From the NCBI RefSeq assembly GCF_003732265.1, contig NZ_MOBK01000001.1, forward strand, positions 930,001 through 994,000: DNA of 64,000 nt, written 5' to 3'. The translations under genes and the position numbers were made by a program. Below the pieces are notes generated by a model that worked only from the letters and a program-made list of their open reading frames with translations, searched no databases and was not told where the DNA came from. Position 1 is the first letter of the stretch; the number at the start of each line of letters is the position of its first letter. This document shows, piece after piece, positions 11,710 through 23,466 of the stretch. The stretch comes from Pseudomonas brassicacearum. GTDB lineage: Bacteria > Pseudomonadota > Gammaproteobacteria > Pseudomonadales > Pseudomonadaceae.

Positions 11710-14424
11710 ATGGCCACTATCCACGTAGACGGCAAAGAGCTCGAAGTCGATGGGGCAGACAACCTGTTACAGGCATGTCTGTCGCTAGGCCTCGATATCC
11801 CTTATTTCTGCTGGCACCCAGCCCTTGGCAGCGTTGGCGCTTGCCGCCAGTGCGCGGTCAAGCAGTACACCGACGAAAACGACAAGCGTGGTCGGATCGT
11901 CATGTCCTGCATGACGCCGGCGACCGACGGCAGCTGGATCTCCATCGACGACGAAGAAGCGAAAGTGTTTCGCGCCAGCGTCGTTGAATGGCTGATGACC
12001 AACCACCCTCACGACTGCCCGGTCTGTGAAGAAGGCGGTCACTGCCACCTGCAAGACATGACGGTAATGACCGGCCACAACGAGCGCCGTTACCGCTTCA
12101 CCAAGCGTACCCACCAGAACCAGCAACTGGGCCCGTTCATTTCCCACGAAATGAACCGCTGCATCGCTTGCTACCGCTGCGTGCGCTTCTATAAGGATTA
12201 CGCTGGCGGCACCGACCTCGGTGTGTTCGGCGCCCACGACAACGTGTACTTCGGTCGCGTTGAAGACGGCACCCTCGAAAGCGAGTTCTCCGGCAACCTC
12301 ACCGAGGTCTGCCCGACCGGTGTGTTCACCGACAAGACTCACTCCGAGCGCTACAACCGCAAGTGGGACATGCAGTTCTCGCCGAGCATCTGCCATGGCT
12401 GCTCCAGCGGTTGCAACATCTCCCCGGGCGAGCGCTACGGTGAACTGCGTCGTATCGAAAACCGTTTCAACGGTTCGGTAAACCAGTACTTCCTGTGCGA
12501 CCGTGGCCGTTTCGGCTATGGCTACGTCAACCGCGAAGACCGCCCGCGTCAGCCTCTGCTGGCCAACGGCGCCAAGCTGGGCCTCGACGAAGCGCTGGAC
12601 AAAGCCGCTGACCTGCTGCGCGGTCGCAACATCGTCGGTATCGGTTCGCCGCGTGCCAGCCTTGAAAGCAACTACGCGTTGCGCGAGCTGGTGGGCGCCG
12701 AGCACTTCTACTCCGGTATCGAAGCCGCCGAGCTGGAGCGCATTCGTCTGGTCATGCAGGTGCTGAAAGACAGCCCGCTGCCGATCCCGAACATGCGCGA
12801 CATCGAAGACCACGACGCGATTTTCGTTCTCGGTGAAGACCTGACCCAAACCGCAGCGCGTATGGCCCTGTCCCTGCGTCAATCGGTCAAAGGCAAGGCC
12901 GAAGACATGGCCGACGCCATGCGCGTTCAGCCTTGGCTCGACGCCGCGGTGAAGAACATCGGTCAGCACGCGCTGAACCCGCTGTTCATCGCCAGCCTGG
13001 CTGAAACCAAGCTCGACGACGTCGCCGAAGAATGCGTTCACGCAGCACCGGACGACCTGGCCCGCATCGGTTTCGCCGTGGCTCACGCCCTCGACGCCAG
13101 CGCCCCGGCCGTTGAAGGCCTGGACACTGAAGCCCTCGAACTGGCCAAGCGCATTGCCGACGCCCTGCTCGCCGCCAAGCGTCCATTGATCATTGCCGGC
13201 ACCTCGTTGGGTTCCAAGGCGCTGATCGAAGCGGCTGCGAACATCGCCAAAGCCTTGAAGCTGCGCGAGAAGAACGGTTCCCTCAGCCTGATCGTGCCAG
13301 AGGCCAACAGCCTCGGCCTGGCCATGCTCGGTGGTGACTCGGTCGACGCCGCGCTGCAAGCCGTGATCGATGGCAAGGCCGACGCCATCGTCGTGCTGGA
13401 AAACGATCTGTACACCCGTACCGACAAAGCCAAGGTTGATGCTGCACTGACCGCCGCGAAAGTGGTGATCGTTGCCGACCATCAAAAAACCGCCACCAGC
13501 GATCGCGCGCACCTGGTTCTGCCAGCCGCCAGCTTCGCTGAAGGCGACGGCACCCTGGTCAGCCAGGAAGGTCGCGCACAGCGTTTCTTCCAGGTCTTTG
13601 ATCCGAAGTACATGGACGCAAGCATCCTGGTTCACGAAGGCTGGCGCTGGCTGCATGCCCTGCGTTCGACCCTGCTGAACCAGCCGATCGACTGGACCCA
13701 GCTGGACCACGTCACCGCTGCCGTCGCCTCGAGCACGCCGCAACTGGCGCGCATCGTTGATGCCGCACCGTCCGCCGCGTTCCGCATCAAGGGCATGAAA
13801 CTGGCCCGCGAACCGCTGCGTTATTCCGGTCGTACCGCCATGCGTGCTGACATCAGCGTGCACGAGCCGCGTACCCCGCAAGACAACGACACCGCGTTCA
13901 ACTTCTCGATGGAAGGTTACTCGGGCTCGGTCGAACCGCGTCAGCAAGTGCCATTCGCCTGGTCTCCGGGCTGGAACTCGCCGCAAGCCTGGAACAAGTT
14001 CCAGGACGAAGTCGGTGGTCACATCCGCGCTGGCGACCCGGGCACCCGCCTGATCGAAAGCACCGGTGACTCGCTGAACTGGTTCGCCGCTGTACCGCGT
14101 GCGTTCAACCCGGCTCCGGGCACCTGGCAGGTTGTGCCGTTCTTCCACCTGCTCGGCAGCGAAGAGACTTCTTCGAAAGCCGCGCCGGTTCAGGAACGCA
14201 TCCCGGCCGCTTACGTTGCCTTGGCCAAGTCCGAAGCCGATCGTCTGGGTGTCAATGACGGCGCCATGCTCAGCTTGAACGTTGCCGGCCAGACCCTGCG
14301 TCTGCCGCTGCGCATCAACGAAGAACTGGGTGCCGGTCTGGTTGCATTGCCTGCGGGCATCGCCGGCATTCCGCCAGCGATCTTTGGCAAATCCGTTGAC
14401 GGTCTGCAGGAGGCAGCGCAATGA
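11710..14424 (+). CDS. nuoG: NADH-quinone oxidoreductase subunit G
   Basis: 904 residues, the largest subunit of the peripheral arm. An N-terminal [2Fe-2S] domain ([19 protein letters not shown], then CMTPA) is followed by the His-Cys3 cluster motif [12 protein letters not shown] (about 99-110), a ferredoxin-like pair CIACYRC and CPTG, and CHGCSSGC for the further [4Fe-4S] cluster N7 found in some bacteria. The remainder (about 230-880) is the molybdopterin-oxidoreductase-like domain that no longer binds the cofactor in complex I. The stop overlaps the nuoH start by four bases. Confidence 0.96.
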   Translation: MATIHVDGKELEVDGADNLLQACLSLGLDIPYFCWHPALGSVGACRQCAVKQYTDENDKRGRIVMSCMTPATDGSWISIDDEEAKVFRASVVEWLMTNHPHDCPVCEEGGHCHLQDMTVMTGHNERRYRFTKRTHQNQQLGPFISHEMNRCIACYRCVRFYKDYAGGTDLGVFGAHDNVYFGRVEDGTLESEFSGNLTEVCPTGVFTDKTHSERYNRKWDMQFSPSICHGCSSGCNISPGERYGELRRIENRFNGSVNQYFLCDRGRFGYGYVNREDRPRQPLLANGAKLGLDEALDKAADLLRGRNIVGIGSPRASLESNYALRELVGAEHFYSGIEAAELERIRLVMQVLKDSPLPIPNMRDIEDHDAIFVLGEDLTQTAARMALSLRQSVKGKAEDMADAMRVQPWLDAAVKNIGQHALNPLFIASLAETKLDDVAEECVHAAPDDLARIGFAVAHALDASAPAVEGLDTEALELAKRIADALLAAKRPLIIAGTSLGSKALIEAAANIAKALKLREKNGSLSLIVPEANSLGLAMLGGDSVDAALQAVIDGKADAIVVLENDLYTRTDKAKVDAALTAAKVVIVADHQKTATSDRAHLVLPAASFAEGDGTLVSQEGRAQRFFQVFDPKYMDASILVHEGWRWLHALRSTLLNQPIDWTQLDHVTAAVASSTPQLARIVDAAPSAAFRIKGMKLAREPLRYSGRTAMRADISVHEPRTPQDNDTAFNFSMEGYSGSVEPRQQVPFAWSPGWNSPQAWNKFQDEVGGHIRAGDPGTRLIESTGDSLNWFAAVPRAFNPAPGTWQVVPFFHLLGSEETSSKAAPVQERIPAAYVALAKSEADRLGVNDGAMLSLNVAGQTLRLPLRINEELGAGLVALPAGIAGIPPAIFGKSVDGLQEAAQ

Positions 14425-15428
14425 CTTGGTTCACTCCTGAAGTGATCGACGTGATCATCGCAGTCATTCAGGCCATCGTGATTCTGCTCGCCGTGGTGGT
14501 GTGCGGCGCGCTGCTCAGCTGGGTCGAGCGTCGTTTGCTCGCCCTCTGGCAGGACCGTTACGGTCCGAACCGCGTCGGCCCGTTCGGCGCGTTCCAGATC
14601 GCGGCCGACATGATCAAGATGTTCTTCAAGGAAGACTGGACCCCACCGTTCGCCGACAAGATGATCTTCACGTTGGCACCAGTCGTGGCCATGAGCGCCC
14701 TGCTGATTGCCTTCGCGATCATCCCGATCACCCCGACCTGGGGCGTGGCGGACCTGAACATCGGCATCCTGTTCTTCTTCGCCATGGCCGGTCTGTCGGT
14801 CTACGCGGTGTTGTTCGCCGGTTGGTCGAGTAACAACAAGTTCGCCCTGTTGGGCAGCTTGCGGGCCTCGGCACAAACCGTGTCGTACGAAGTGTTCATG
14901 GGCCTGTCGCTGATGGGCATCGTGATCCAGGTCGGCTCGTTCAACATGCGCGACATCGTTGATTACCAGGCCCAGCACCTGTGGTTCATCATTCCGCAGA
15001 TCTTCGGTTTCCTGACCTTCTTCATCGCTGGCGTCGCCGTGACTCACCGTCACCCGTTCGACCAGCCGGAAGCGGAACAGGAACTGGCCGACGGTTACCA
15101 CATTGAATACGCCGGCATGAAATGGGGCATGTTCTTCGTCGGTGAGTACATCGGCATCGTGCTGATTTCGGCGCTGCTGGTGACCTTGTTCTTCGGTGGC
15201 TGGCACGGTCCGTTCGATATCCTGCCGCAGATCCCGTTCATCTGGTTTGCACTGAAAACCGCGTTCTTCATCATGATCTTCATCCTGCTGCGCGCTTCGA
15301 TTCCGCGCCCACGGTATGACCAAGTGATGGATTTCAGCTGGAAGTTCTGCCTGCCGCTGACCCTCGTCAACATGCTGGTGACCGCTGCGATCGTGTTGCT
15401 CAACACGCCCGCCGTCGCGGCTCAGTGA
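14421..15428 (+). CDS. nuoH: NADH-quinone oxidoreductase subunit H
   Basis: 335 residues with about eight transmembrane helices, inner membrane. NuoH links the peripheral arm to the membrane arm and forms the quinone entry channel. Conserved segments: [19 protein letters not shown] (about 35-53), the charged loop [20 protein letters not shown] (about 214-233) that borders the quinone site, and [17 protein letters not shown] near the C terminus. Coupled to nuoG by an ATGA overlap and followed by nuoI after 12 bases. Confidence 0.97.
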   Translation: MTWFTPEVIDVIIAVIQAIVILLAVVVCGALLSWVERRLLALWQDRYGPNRVGPFGAFQIAADMIKMFFKEDWTPPFADKMIFTLAPVVAMSALLIAFAIIPITPTWGVADLNIGILFFFAMAGLSVYAVLFAGWSSNNKFALLGSLRASAQTVSYEVFMGLSLMGIVIQVGSFNMRDIVDYQAQHLWFIIPQIFGFLTFFIAGVAVTHRHPFDQPEAEQELADGYHIEYAGMKWGMFFVGEYIGIVLISALLVTLFFGGWHGPFDILPQIPFIWFALKTAFFIMIFILLRASIPRPRYDQVMDFSWKFCLPLTLVNMLVTAAIVLLNTPAVAAQ

Positions 15429-15440
15429 GGATAGAGAATC

Positions 15441-15986
15441 ATGAAGTACATATTTGACATCGTGCATGGCTTCTTCACCCAGCTTCGCAGCCTGGTGATG
15501 ATTTTCGGCCACGCCTTCCGCAAGCGCGACACGCTGCAGTACCCGGAAGAAGCCGTGTACCTGCCGCCGCGCTACCGTGGCCGTATCGTCCTGACCCGCG
15601 ACCCTGATGGCGAAGAGCGTTGTGTAGCCTGCAACCTGTGCGCCGTAGCGTGCCCGGTGGGCTGCATCTCGCTGCAGAAAGCTGAAACCGAAGACGGTCG
15701 ATGGTACCCGGACTTCTTCCGCATCAACTTCTCGCGCTGCATTTTCTGCGGCCTCTGCGAGGAAGCCTGCCCGACCACCGCAATCCAGCTGACACCGGAT
15801 TTCGAGATGGCCGAGTTCAAACGTCAGGACCTGGTGTACGAGAAAGAAGATCTGCTGATCTCCGGCCCCGGCAAAAACCCTGATTACAACTTCTATCGTG
15901 TTGCAGGTATGGCGATTGCCGGGAAGCCGAAAGGCTCCGCGCAGAACGAAGCCCAGCCGATCAACGTGAAGAGCTTGCTGCCTTAA
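15441..15986 (+). CDS. nuoI: NADH-quinone oxidoreductase subunit I
   Basis: 181 residues. An 8Fe ferredoxin-like subunit carrying clusters N6a and N6b. Two C-x2-C-x2-C-x3-C-P motifs are visible: [15 protein letters not shown] (about 61-75) and [12 protein letters not shown] (about 100-111). The N-terminal 40 residues form an amphipathic membrane anchor. A GAGGA ribosome site lies at 15427-15431, overlapping the nuoH stop codon. Nine bases separate it from nuoJ. Confidence 0.97.
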   Translation: MKYIFDIVHGFFTQLRSLVMIFGHAFRKRDTLQYPEEAVYLPPRYRGRIVLTRDPDGEERCVACNLCAVACPVGCISLQKAETEDGRWYPDFFRINFSRCIFCGLCEEACPTTAIQLTPDFEMAEFKRQDLVYEKEDLLISGPGKNPDYNFYRVAGMAIAGKPKGSAQNEAQPINVKSLLP

Positions 15987-15995
15987 GGAAGAAAG

Positions 15996-16499
15996 ATGGA
16001 ATTCGCTTTCTATTTCGCATCGGGTATCGCTGTGGTGTCCACGCTTCGCGTGATCACCAACACCAACCCCGTGCACGCCCTGCTCTACCTGATCATTTCG
16101 CTGATCGCCGTGGCCATGACGTTCTTCGCCCTCGGCGCACCGTTTGCCGGTGTCCTGGAAGTGATCGCCTACGCTGGCGCCATCATGGTGCTGTTCGTGT
16201 TCGTGGTGATGATGCTGAACCTGGGCCCGGCCTCGGTTCAGCAAGAGCGCGTCTGGCTCAAGCCCGGTATCTGGCTCGGCCCGGTCGCCCTCGGCACCCT
16301 GCTGCTGGTTGAACTGCTGTACGTGCTGTTCAGCCATTCCAGCGGCCAGGCCATCGGCCACACCACCGTAGACGCCAAGGCCGTGGGCATCAGCCTGTTC
16401 GGTCCGTACCTGCTGGTGGTCGAACTCGCCTCGATGCTGCTGCTTGCTGCAGCCGTCACGGCGTTCCACTTGGGCCGCAACGAAGCCAAGGAGCAATGA
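15996..16499 (+). CDS. nuoJ: NADH-quinone oxidoreductase subunit J
   Basis: 167 residues with five transmembrane helices. NuoJ is a membrane-arm subunit next to the quinone site; the third helix contains the conserved stretch [20 protein letters not shown] with the pi-bulge region. AAGGAAG precedes the ATG by six bases. The stop overlaps the possible first ATG of nuoK. Confidence 0.96.
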   Translation: MEFAFYFASGIAVVSTLRVITNTNPVHALLYLIISLIAVAMTFFALGAPFAGVLEVIAYAGAIMVLFVFVVMMLNLGPASVQQERVWLKPGIWLGPVALGTLLLVELLYVLFSHSSGQAIGHTTVDAKAVGISLFGPYLLVVELASMLLLAAAVTAFHLGRNEAKEQ

Positions 16500-16501
16500 C
16501 G

Positions 16502-16810
16502 ATGCCTGCTATCCCTATGGAGCATGGTCTGGCGGTCGCCGGCATCCTGTTCTGCCTCGGTCTGGTCGGCCTGATGGTCCGCCGCAACATCCTTTTCGTG
16601 CTGATGAGCCTGGAGGTCATGATGAATGCCTCCGCACTGGCATTCATTGTTGCCGGTAGCCGCTGGGCGCAGCCGGATGGACAGATCATGTTCATCCTGG
16701 TGATCAGCCTGGCAGCCGCCGAGGCCAGTATTGGCCTGGCGATTCTGTTGCAGCTGTATCGCCGCTTCCACACTCTCGATATCGACGCTGCCAGCGAGAT
16801 GCGCGGATGA
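16502..16810 (+). CDS. nuoK: NADH-quinone oxidoreductase subunit K
   Basis: 102 residues with three transmembrane helices. NuoK provides two conserved membrane glutamates of the proton path, here in the segments [11 protein letters not shown] and [14 protein letters not shown] prefer the ATG at 16502 because the GGAG at 16490-16493 is eight bases away; the in-frame ATG at 16496 would leave only two. The stop overlaps nuoL by four bases. Confidence 0.96.
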   Translation: MPAIPMEHGLAVAGILFCLGLVGLMVRRNILFVLMSLEVMMNASALAFIVAGSRWAQPDGQIMFILVISLAAAEASIGLAILLQLYRRFHTLDIDAASEMRG

Positions 16811-18660
16811 ATCTTCTCTATCTGACTTTCGTATTCCCTCTCATAGGTTTCCTGCTGCTGGCGTTCTCACGCGGCCGCTTCTCGGAAAACCTGTCGGCGC
16901 TGATCGGCGTCGGTTCCATCGGTCTGTCGGCCATCGTCACGGCTTACGTGATCTGGCAGTTCAACGTCGCCCCGCCCGAGGGCGGTCACTACACCCAGGT
17001 GTTGTGGCAGTGGATGGCGGTTGAAGGCTTTACGCCGAACTTCGCGCTGTACCTGGATGGCCTGTCGGTCACCATGCTCGGTGTGGTCGTCGGCGTCGGC
17101 TTCCTGATCCACCTGTTCGCGTCCTGGTACATGCGCGGTGAAGCCGGTTACTCGCGCTTCTTCGCCTACACCAACCTGTTTATCGCCAGCATGCTGTTCC
17201 TGGTCCTGGGCGATAACCTGTTGTTCCTGTACTTCGGCTGGGAAGGCGTGGGCCTGTGTTCGTACCTGTTGATCGGTTTCTACTACAGCAACCGCAACAA
17301 CGGTAACGCGGCACTCAAGGCCTTCATCGTCACCCGTATCGGCGACGTGTTCATGGCCATCGGCCTGTTCATCCTGTTCCAACAGTTGGGCACGCTGAAC
17401 ATCCAGGAACTGCTGGTCAAGGCACCTGAGCACTTCAAGGTCGGCGACTTCTGGATCGTTCTGGCGACCCTGATGCTGCTGGGCGGCGCTGTCGGTAAAT
17501 CCGCGCAACTGCCGCTGCAAACCTGGCTGGCGGATGCGATGGCCGGTCCTACCCCGGTTTCGGCACTGATCCACGCGGCAACCATGGTGACCGCAGGCGT
17601 TTACCTGATTGCCCGTACCCACGGCCTGTTTGCGTTGGCGCCGGACATCCTGCACCTCGTCGGCATCGTCGGCGGCGTGACCCTGGTGCTCGCCGGTTTC
17701 GCGGCACTGGTTCAGACCGACATCAAACGTATCCTCGCCTACTCGACCATGAGCCAGATCGGCTACATGTTCCTGGCGCTGGGCGTTGGCGCATGGGAAG
17801 GCGCGATCTTCCACCTGATGACCCACGCCTTCTTCAAGGCGCTGCTGTTCCTTGCCTCCGGTGCGGTGATCGTTGCCTGCCACCACGAGCAGAACATCTT
17901 CAAGATGGGCGGCCTGTGGAAGAAACTGCCGCTGGCCTACACCAGCTTCATCGTCGGCGGCGCGGCACTGTCTGCCCTGCCACTGGTGACCGCAGGCTTC
18001 TACTCCAAGGACGAAATCCTCTGGGAAGCGTTCGCCAGCGGCAACCACGGTCTGTTGTACGCAGGTCTGGTCGGCGCGTTCATGACTTCGCTGTACACCT
18101 TCCGCCTGATCTTCATCGCGTTCCACGGTGAAGCGAAGACCGAAGCGCACGCCGGTCACGGTATCGCTCACTGGCTGCCACTGTCGGTGCTGATCGTGCT
18201 GTCGACCTTCGTCGGCGCGATGATCGTTCCGCCGCTGCACGGTGTGCTGCCGGAAAGCGTCGGCCATGCCGGCGGCGAAGCCAAGCACAGCCTGGAAATC
18301 GCTTCGGGCGCCATCGCCCTGGCCGGTATCCTGCTGGCCGCGCTGCTGTTTCTCGGCAAGCGTCGTTTTGTCACTGCAATTGCCAACAGCGGCATCGGCC
18401 GCTTCCTTTCGGCCTGGTGGTTCGCTGCCTGGGGCTTCGACTGGATCTACGACAAACTGTTCGTCAAGCCATACCTTGCGATCAGCCACGTACTGCGCAA
18501 AGACCCGCTCGACCAGACCATCGGTCTGATCCCGCGTATGGCCAAAGGCGGCCACACCGCCCTGAGCCGTACCGAAACCGGTCAACTGCGTTGGTACGCG
18601 GCCTCGATGGCAGCCGGCTCCGTGCTGGTCATCGGCGCCATCGTGCTGGTAGCGGTCTGA
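16807..18660 (+). CDS. nuoL: NADH-quinone oxidoreductase subunit L
   Basis: 617 residues, about 16 transmembrane helices. NuoL is the distal antiporter-like proton-pumping subunit (MrpA family). Conserved features include [18 protein letters not shown] with the key Glu at about 144, [31 protein letters not shown] split over two helices with the conserved Lys and His, and the long C-terminal amphipathic lateral helix region that spans to about 590. Overlaps nuoK by four bases; nuoM begins 40 bases later behind an AAGGAAT site. Confidence 0.97.
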   Translation: MNLLYLTFVFPLIGFLLLAFSRGRFSENLSALIGVGSIGLSAIVTAYVIWQFNVAPPEGGHYTQVLWQWMAVEGFTPNFALYLDGLSVTMLGVVVGVGFLIHLFASWYMRGEAGYSRFFAYTNLFIASMLFLVLGDNLLFLYFGWEGVGLCSYLLIGFYYSNRNNGNAALKAFIVTRIGDVFMAIGLFILFQQLGTLNIQELLVKAPEHFKVGDFWIVLATLMLLGGAVGKSAQLPLQTWLADAMAGPTPVSALIHAATMVTAGVYLIARTHGLFALAPDILHLVGIVGGVTLVLAGFAALVQTDIKRILAYSTMSQIGYMFLALGVGAWEGAIFHLMTHAFFKALLFLASGAVIVACHHEQNIFKMGGLWKKLPLAYTSFIVGGAALSALPLVTAGFYSKDEILWEAFASGNHGLLYAGLVGAFMTSLYTFRLIFIAFHGEAKTEAHAGHGIAHWLPLSVLIVLSTFVGAMIVPPLHGVLPESVGHAGGEAKHSLEIASGAIALAGILLAALLFLGKRRFVTAIANSGIGRFLSAWWFAAWGFDWIYDKLFVKPYLAISHVLRKDPLDQTIGLIPRMAKGGHTALSRTETGQLRWYAASMAAGSVLVIGAIVLVAV

Positions 18661-18700
18661 ATATGAACCTTGCGAACTTGCGAAAGGAATTGAGCCCGTC

Positions 18701-20233
18701 ATGATTCTGCCTTGGCTAATCCTGATCCCCTTCATCGGCGGCCTGCTGTGCTGGATGGGTGAGCGCTTCGGCGCCACCCTCCCCCGCTGGATTGCGCTGT
18801 TGACCATGACCCTGGAACTCGCACTCGGCCTCTGGCTGTGGGCCCACGGTAATTATTCATTTGCTCCGGCGCCTGGCGCCGATCCGACCTGGGCGCTTGA
18901 GTTCAAGCACGTCTGGATCCAGCGTTTCGGCATCAGCGTGCACCTGGCCCTCGACGGCCTGTCGCTGCTGATGATCCTGCTGACCGGTCTGCTGGGTATC
19001 CTCTCGGTACTGTGCTCGTGGAAAGAGATTCAACGTCACGTTGGCTTCTTCCACCTGAACCTGATGTGGATCCTGGGCGGTGTCGTCGGCGTGTTCCTCG
19101 CCCTCGACCTGTTCATGTTCTTCTTCTTCTGGGAAATGATGCTGGTGCCGATGTACTTCCTCATCGCGCTCTGGGGTCACAGTTCTTCGGACGGCAAGAA
19201 AACCCGGATCTACGCGGCGACCAAGTTCTTCATCTTCACTCAGGCGTCCGGCCTGATTATGTTGGTGGCGATCCTGGGCCTGGTACTGGTCAACTTCAAC
19301 AGCACCGGCGTGATCACCTTCAACTACGCCGACCTGCTGAAAACCAAGATGTCACTCACCACCGAGTACATCCTGATGCTCGGCTTCTTCATCGCCTTCG
19401 CGGTGAAGCTGCCGGTCGTACCGTTCCACTCCTGGTTGCCTGACGCTCACGCCCAGGCACCCACCGCGGGTTCGGTCGACCTGGCCGGTATCTTGTTGAA
19501 GACGGCGGCTTACGGCCTGCTGCGTTTCGCCCTGCCGCTGTTCCCGAATGCCTCGGCCGAGTTCGCGCCGTTTGCCATGACCCTGGGTCTGATCGGGATC
19601 TTCTACGGTGCGTTCCTGGCCTTCGCCCAAACCGACATCAAGCGTCTGATCGCCTACTCCTCCGTTTCCCACATGGGCTTCGTGTTGATCGGCATCTACT
19701 CCGGCAGCCAACTGGCGCTGCAGGGCGCGGTGATGCAGATGCTGGCGCACGGTCTGTCGGCGGCGGCACTCTTTATCCTCAGCGGTCAGTTGTACGAGCG
19801 CACCCACACCCGCGACATGCGTGAAATGGGTGGACTTTGGTCGAAGATTGCTTACCTGCCGGCCATCAGCCTGTTCTTCGCAGCAGCGTCCCTGGGCTTG
19901 CCGGGTACCGGTAACTTCGTCGGTGAGTTCCTGATCCTGATCGGCACCTTCGCCGCTGCGCCGTGGATCACCGCGATCGCAACGTCGGGCCTGGTGTTCG
20001 GTTCGGTCTACTCGCTGATCATGATCCACCGTGCCTACTTCGGCCCGTCCAAGTCGGACGCGGTGTTGCATGGCATGGATGGTCGCGAACTGATCATGGT
20101 GGTCGGTCTGGCGGCGCTGCTGATTTACATCGGCGTGTACCCACAACCGTTCCTCGATACCTCTGCCGCGACGATGCATGGCGTGCAGCAGTGGCTCGGC
20201 TCCGCCTTCACTCAACTCGCTTCGGCCCGGTAA
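18701..20233 (+). CDS. nuoM: NADH-quinone oxidoreductase subunit M
   Basis: 510 residues, about 14 transmembrane helices; an antiporter-like proton-pumping subunit. The key Glu is in [19 protein letters not shown] (about 144), the channel Lys in [19 protein letters not shown], and the typical [14 protein letters not shown] follows at about 315. The ATG at 18701 lies downstream of AAGGAAT by about 10 bases. The nuoN ATG follows 7 bases after the stop. Confidence 0.97.
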   Translation: MILPWLILIPFIGGLLCWMGERFGATLPRWIALLTMTLELALGLWLWAHGNYSFAPAPGADPTWALEFKHVWIQRFGISVHLALDGLSLLMILLTGLLGILSVLCSWKEIQRHVGFFHLNLMWILGGVVGVFLALDLFMFFFFWEMMLVPMYFLIALWGHSSSDGKKTRIYAATKFFIFTQASGLIMLVAILGLVLVNFNSTGVITFNYADLLKTKMSLTTEYILMLGFFIAFAVKLPVVPFHSWLPDAHAQAPTAGSVDLAGILLKTAAYGLLRFALPLFPNASAEFAPFAMTLGLIGIFYGAFLAFAQTDIKRLIAYSSVSHMGFVLIGIYSGSQLALQGAVMQMLAHGLSAAALFILSGQLYERTHTRDMREMGGLWSKIAYLPAISLFFAAASLGLPGTGNFVGEFLILIGTFAAAPWITAIATSGLVFGSVYSLIMIHRAYFGPSKSDAVLHGMDGRELIMVVGLAALLIYIGVYPQPFLDTSAATMHGVQQWLGSAFTQLASAR

Positions 20234-20240
20234 GAGCGCT

Positions 20241-21704
20241 ATGGAATTCACGACTCAACACTTTATCGCGCTAGCGCCGTTGTTGATCACCAGCGCCACG
20301 ATCATCGTGGTGATGCTGGCGATTGCCTGGCGCCGCAACCACTCGCAGACCTTCCTTATTTCCGTGGCGGGCCTGAACCTGGCGCTGCTGTCGATCCTGC
20401 CAGCCCTGAAAGTCGCGCCATTGGCCGTGACCCCGTTGCTGCAAATCGATAGCTTTGCCTGCTTGTACATGGCGCTGATCCTGGTCGCCACCCTCGCTTG
20501 TGTGACCCTCGCCCACGCCTACCTCGGCGATGGCGGTTCGGGTTACCCGGGCAACCGTGAAGAACTGTACCTGCTGATCCTGATGTCCGCCGCCGGTGGC
20601 CTGGTTCTGGTCAGCGCGCAACACCTGGCCGGGTTGTTCATCGGTCTGGAACTGTTGTCGGTGCCGGTCTACGGTCTGGTGGCCTACGCCTTCTTCAACA
20701 AGCGTTCGCTGGAAGCCGGTATCAAGTACATGGTGCTGTCGGCCGCCGGTTCTGCGTTCCTGTTGTTCGGCATGGCATTGCTGTACGCCGATTCGGGCAG
20801 CCTGAGCTTCGTCGGTATCGGCCAGGCGCTGGCCGCCACCGGCCTGCCAAGCTCGCTGGCGCAACTGGGCCTGGGCATGATGCTGATCGGTCTGGCGTTC
20901 AAGCTGTCGCTGGTGCCGTTCCACCTCTGGACCCCGGACGTGTACGAAGGTGCTCCGGCACCGGTGGCCGCGTTCCTGGCCACCGCTTCCAAAGTCGCTG
21001 TGTTCGCGGTGATGGTGCGTCTGTTCCAGATCTCTCCAGCGGCAAGCAGCGGTGTGCTGAGCGACGTACTGACCATTATCGCCATCGCGTCGATCCTGTT
21101 CGGTAACCTGCTGGCACTGACCCAGAGCAACCTCAAGCGTCTGCTGGGTTACTCGTCCATCGCCCACTTCGGTTACCTGCTGATCGCCCTGGTGGCGAGC
21201 AAGGGTCTGGCCGTGGAAGCCATCGGCGTGTACCTGGTCACCTACGTGATCACCAGCCTCGGCGCGTTCGGCGTAATCACCCTGATGTCCTCGCCGTACA
21301 ACGGCCGTGACGCGGATGCCCTGTACGAATACCGCGGCCTGTTCTGGCGCCGTCCGTACCTGACCGCCGTACTGACCGTGATGATGCTGTCCCTGGCCGG
21401 TATCCCGCTGACCGCGGGCTTCATCGGCAAGTTCTACATCATCGCGACCGGTGTCGAATCGCATCAATGGTGGCTCGTCGGTTCCCTGGTACTGGGCAGC
21501 GCCATCGGCGTTTTCTACTACCTGCGTGTGATGGTCACCCTGTACCTGATCGAGCCGAACCTGCGTCGCCACGATGCGCAACTGCACTGGGAACAACGTG
21601 CAGGCGGCGTGATGCTGCTGGCTATCGCTGTCGTAGCGTTCTTCCTCGGCGTTTACCCGCAGCCTCTGCTGGTCCTGGTTCAACAGGCCGGCTTGGCGGG
21701 TTGA
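20241..21704 (+). CDS. nuoN: NADH-quinone oxidoreductase subunit N
   Basis: 487 residues, about 14 transmembrane helices; third antiporter-like subunit, next to NuoK. Conserved segments: [17 protein letters not shown] with the key Glu, [20 protein letters not shown] with the channel Lys, and [14 protein letters not shown]. The ATG at 20241 (MEFTTQHFI) gives the family length; an in-frame start at 20178 lies within nuoM. Last gene of the operon: a TTCG-loop terminator follows 30 bases later. Confidence 0.96.
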   Translation: MEFTTQHFIALAPLLITSATIIVVMLAIAWRRNHSQTFLISVAGLNLALLSILPALKVAPLAVTPLLQIDSFACLYMALILVATLACVTLAHAYLGDGGSGYPGNREELYLLILMSAAGGLVLVSAQHLAGLFIGLELLSVPVYGLVAYAFFNKRSLEAGIKYMVLSAAGSAFLLFGMALLYADSGSLSFVGIGQALAATGLPSSLAQLGLGMMLIGLAFKLSLVPFHLWTPDVYEGAPAPVAAFLATASKVAVFAVMVRLFQISPAASSGVLSDVLTIIAIASILFGNLLALTQSNLKRLLGYSSIAHFGYLLIALVASKGLAVEAIGVYLVTYVITSLGAFGVITLMSSPYNGRDADALYEYRGLFWRRPYLTAVLTVMMLSLAGIPLTAGFIGKFYIIATGVESHQWWLVGSLVLGSAIGVFYYLRVMVTLYLIEPNLRRHDAQLHWEQRAGGVMLLAIAVVAFFLGVYPQPLLVLVQQAGLAG

Positions 21705-21733
21705 TCGCTTAAGCGACACGCGGTAGAAAACAG

Positions 21734-21759
21734 AAACGGCACCTTCGGGTGCCGTTTTT
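21734..21759 (+). terminator. terminator of the nuo operon
   Basis: AAACGGCACC (21734-21743), loop TTCG, GGTGCCGTTT (21748-21757), then further T. A classical stable tetraloop terminator. Confidence 0.92.
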
Positions 21760-22000
21760 GCGTTTGTGGGATGTGTTGCGGCTGCCCTGCCCTCCTTGTG
21801 CAATTCCAGAAAGCTCAGGCGGGATTGTCCGCTCCTATGGGAAAGCTAAATCTTTTGGAGTCCTACGGGGGTGCCCTTTAATGCTTGACCTGAGGTACGC
21901 GGATAAATCGGACTTCCCCTACACCTAAAACGGAATCACCCGGCATTCAAACTTGAGGCTGCTCGCCAAAGTCCACCGTTTTACGAATCGGGACACGGAC

Positions 22001-23338
22001 GTGACTAGACTCATCCCCAAAAGCGAACTCCATGGCCAACGTAACCAACTACTCGACCCTTACCACGCGATGGAAGACTTTCGACAGGCGCTGAACCGCC
22101 CGGATGAACTACCTGGCTTCGACGACTTGCTAAACGCAATGGGCCTCAATCGATCCAACTACATGCAAGGAGCCAACCAGCGAAAACTGATCGAGGCTGT
22201 CAGGAACGGCGACTGGGTAGTGGTGAAACCATGAGTCGTTACAGACAACGGCGGAGCGTCCTGGAACGCATTTAAACCCAAACCCGAGCCACCACCGGCC
22301 CAGCATCTGGTAGAAGAACACGCCTACACCCTGCCTCATCCGGTGGAATCCGGTTTTCACATCGTTCAGAAACCTGTGACTCTCGAAGCGTTGGAGCGCT
22401 CGCTGTACGAAGTCACACCCAGCGATGTGCTGCGCCGAGAGTTCCGGTCGCTCAATCGCCATCTCGATGAACAGGTAAAACCGGGGCAAATGGTCATCTT
22501 TAGCGACTCGCGCAACTATATGTGCCGACGCGAAGAGGCGCAGATGATGGCGGCTGCGGAAAAGGTGAATAAAGCGCTGAAAGATCTGACGGATGAAGAG
22601 GCATCATTCATGGTTGAGCACCATGAGGTGATTGAGCCGTTTTTGGGAGTTTCTTCCGGAGCGTTGGGTGTTGCATCCTTCATGGTAGGTCAGCATATGG
22701 ACACGCTAAAAAACACACTGATAGAACTTGAGCGATTACACGTGGAGCAGCACCGCCAATATGGCCACCTGAATTCCCCGGACTTTTTTGCGAAACGTAA
22801 AAGACTTATGAAAAAACTGGATGCTGGTTTAGAACCTTTGGTTCGTAAAGCTACGGGACTATCAGATCATCCCAAACTGAAACGAGCACTAGGCTTGTCC
22901 ACGCGAAGGATCGTGCACAACTGGAACAAGGCTGGAGCACCGAATCAATTGCCTGGCTACGCAACAAATATCGAGGGTGTGGCGCGAGCTTCAAAATATA
23001 TGAAGGCAGGCGGTTATGTTGCGATTGGGCTGGGAGCGGGCTCTGCGGCGACGAAGATTTACGAAACCTGCCGCACCGGTCGCGAGGAAGAATGTCGTCA
23101 GGCGAAATTCGTAGAGGGGTCGAAACTGTCTGGAAACATCCTAGGCGGAGCAATAGCGGGCCGACTGGCGCCAACTCTTGCGCCAATGACATGCGCCGCG
23201 ATTGGAGTAGGAACCGCTGGGACAGGAGGAGTCGTTTGCATGTTGGTTGTAAGCGGCCTGCTCGCCGCACAAATGGGAGACGGCGGTGGCCAAGCAGGAG
23301 AATTCATCGGTGAAAAACTGTACGAGGCGAGTAAATAA
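22001..23338 (+). pseudogene. putative polymorphic/secreted effector, split by an in-frame TGA
   Basis: One reading frame from GTG 22001 to TAA 23338 is interrupted only by TGA at 22232-22234. The 77-residue first part (VTRLIPKSELHGQRN, ending NGDWVVVKP) and the following sequence (VVTDNGGASWNAFKPK, a Pro/Glu-rich linker, then the main body) read as one protein of about 445 residues. A GTG at 22343 could start a 331-residue protein, but no good ribosome site is seen. The body has charged helices (about 50-180 of the second part), then Gly-rich hydrophobic stretches (GGYVAIGLGAGSAATKI; LSGNILGGAIAGRL; TAGTGGVVCMLVVSGLLAA), as in membrane-inserting toxins. The next gene encodes a four-helix membrane protein, the arrangement of an antibacterial effector with its immunity partner. 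The family is not securely recognised. Sequencing error is an alternative to true decay. Confidence 0.55.
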
Positions 23339-23466
23339 TGCCCTTCGACCAAATTAACGACTTCCCCGGCAATCCACTTTTTATGTTGGACTACGTCTTT
23401 GCCGCTGATGGTCCTGGGATCGTTGGGACAACACTAAGGATCGCCCGTGATCGCCCAGCATCTTGA
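23338..23466 (+). CDS. small ORF between effector and membrane gene (doubtful)
   Basis: A 42-codon ORF starts at an ATG that shares its A with the effector stop (taATG) and begins MPFDQINDFPGNPLFMLDYV; it ends inside the next gene. It has no own ribosome site and could only be translated by termination-reinitiation. It may be a relic of a longer effector C terminus or chance. No family recognised. Confidence 0.2.
   Translation: MPFDQINDFPGNPLFMLDYVFAADGPGIVGTTLRIARDRPAS

Noticed and set aside
11785..14421. 878-codon open frame on the - strand
   Set aside because: Antisense shadow of nuoG caused by high GC at third positions; no family-like sequence.
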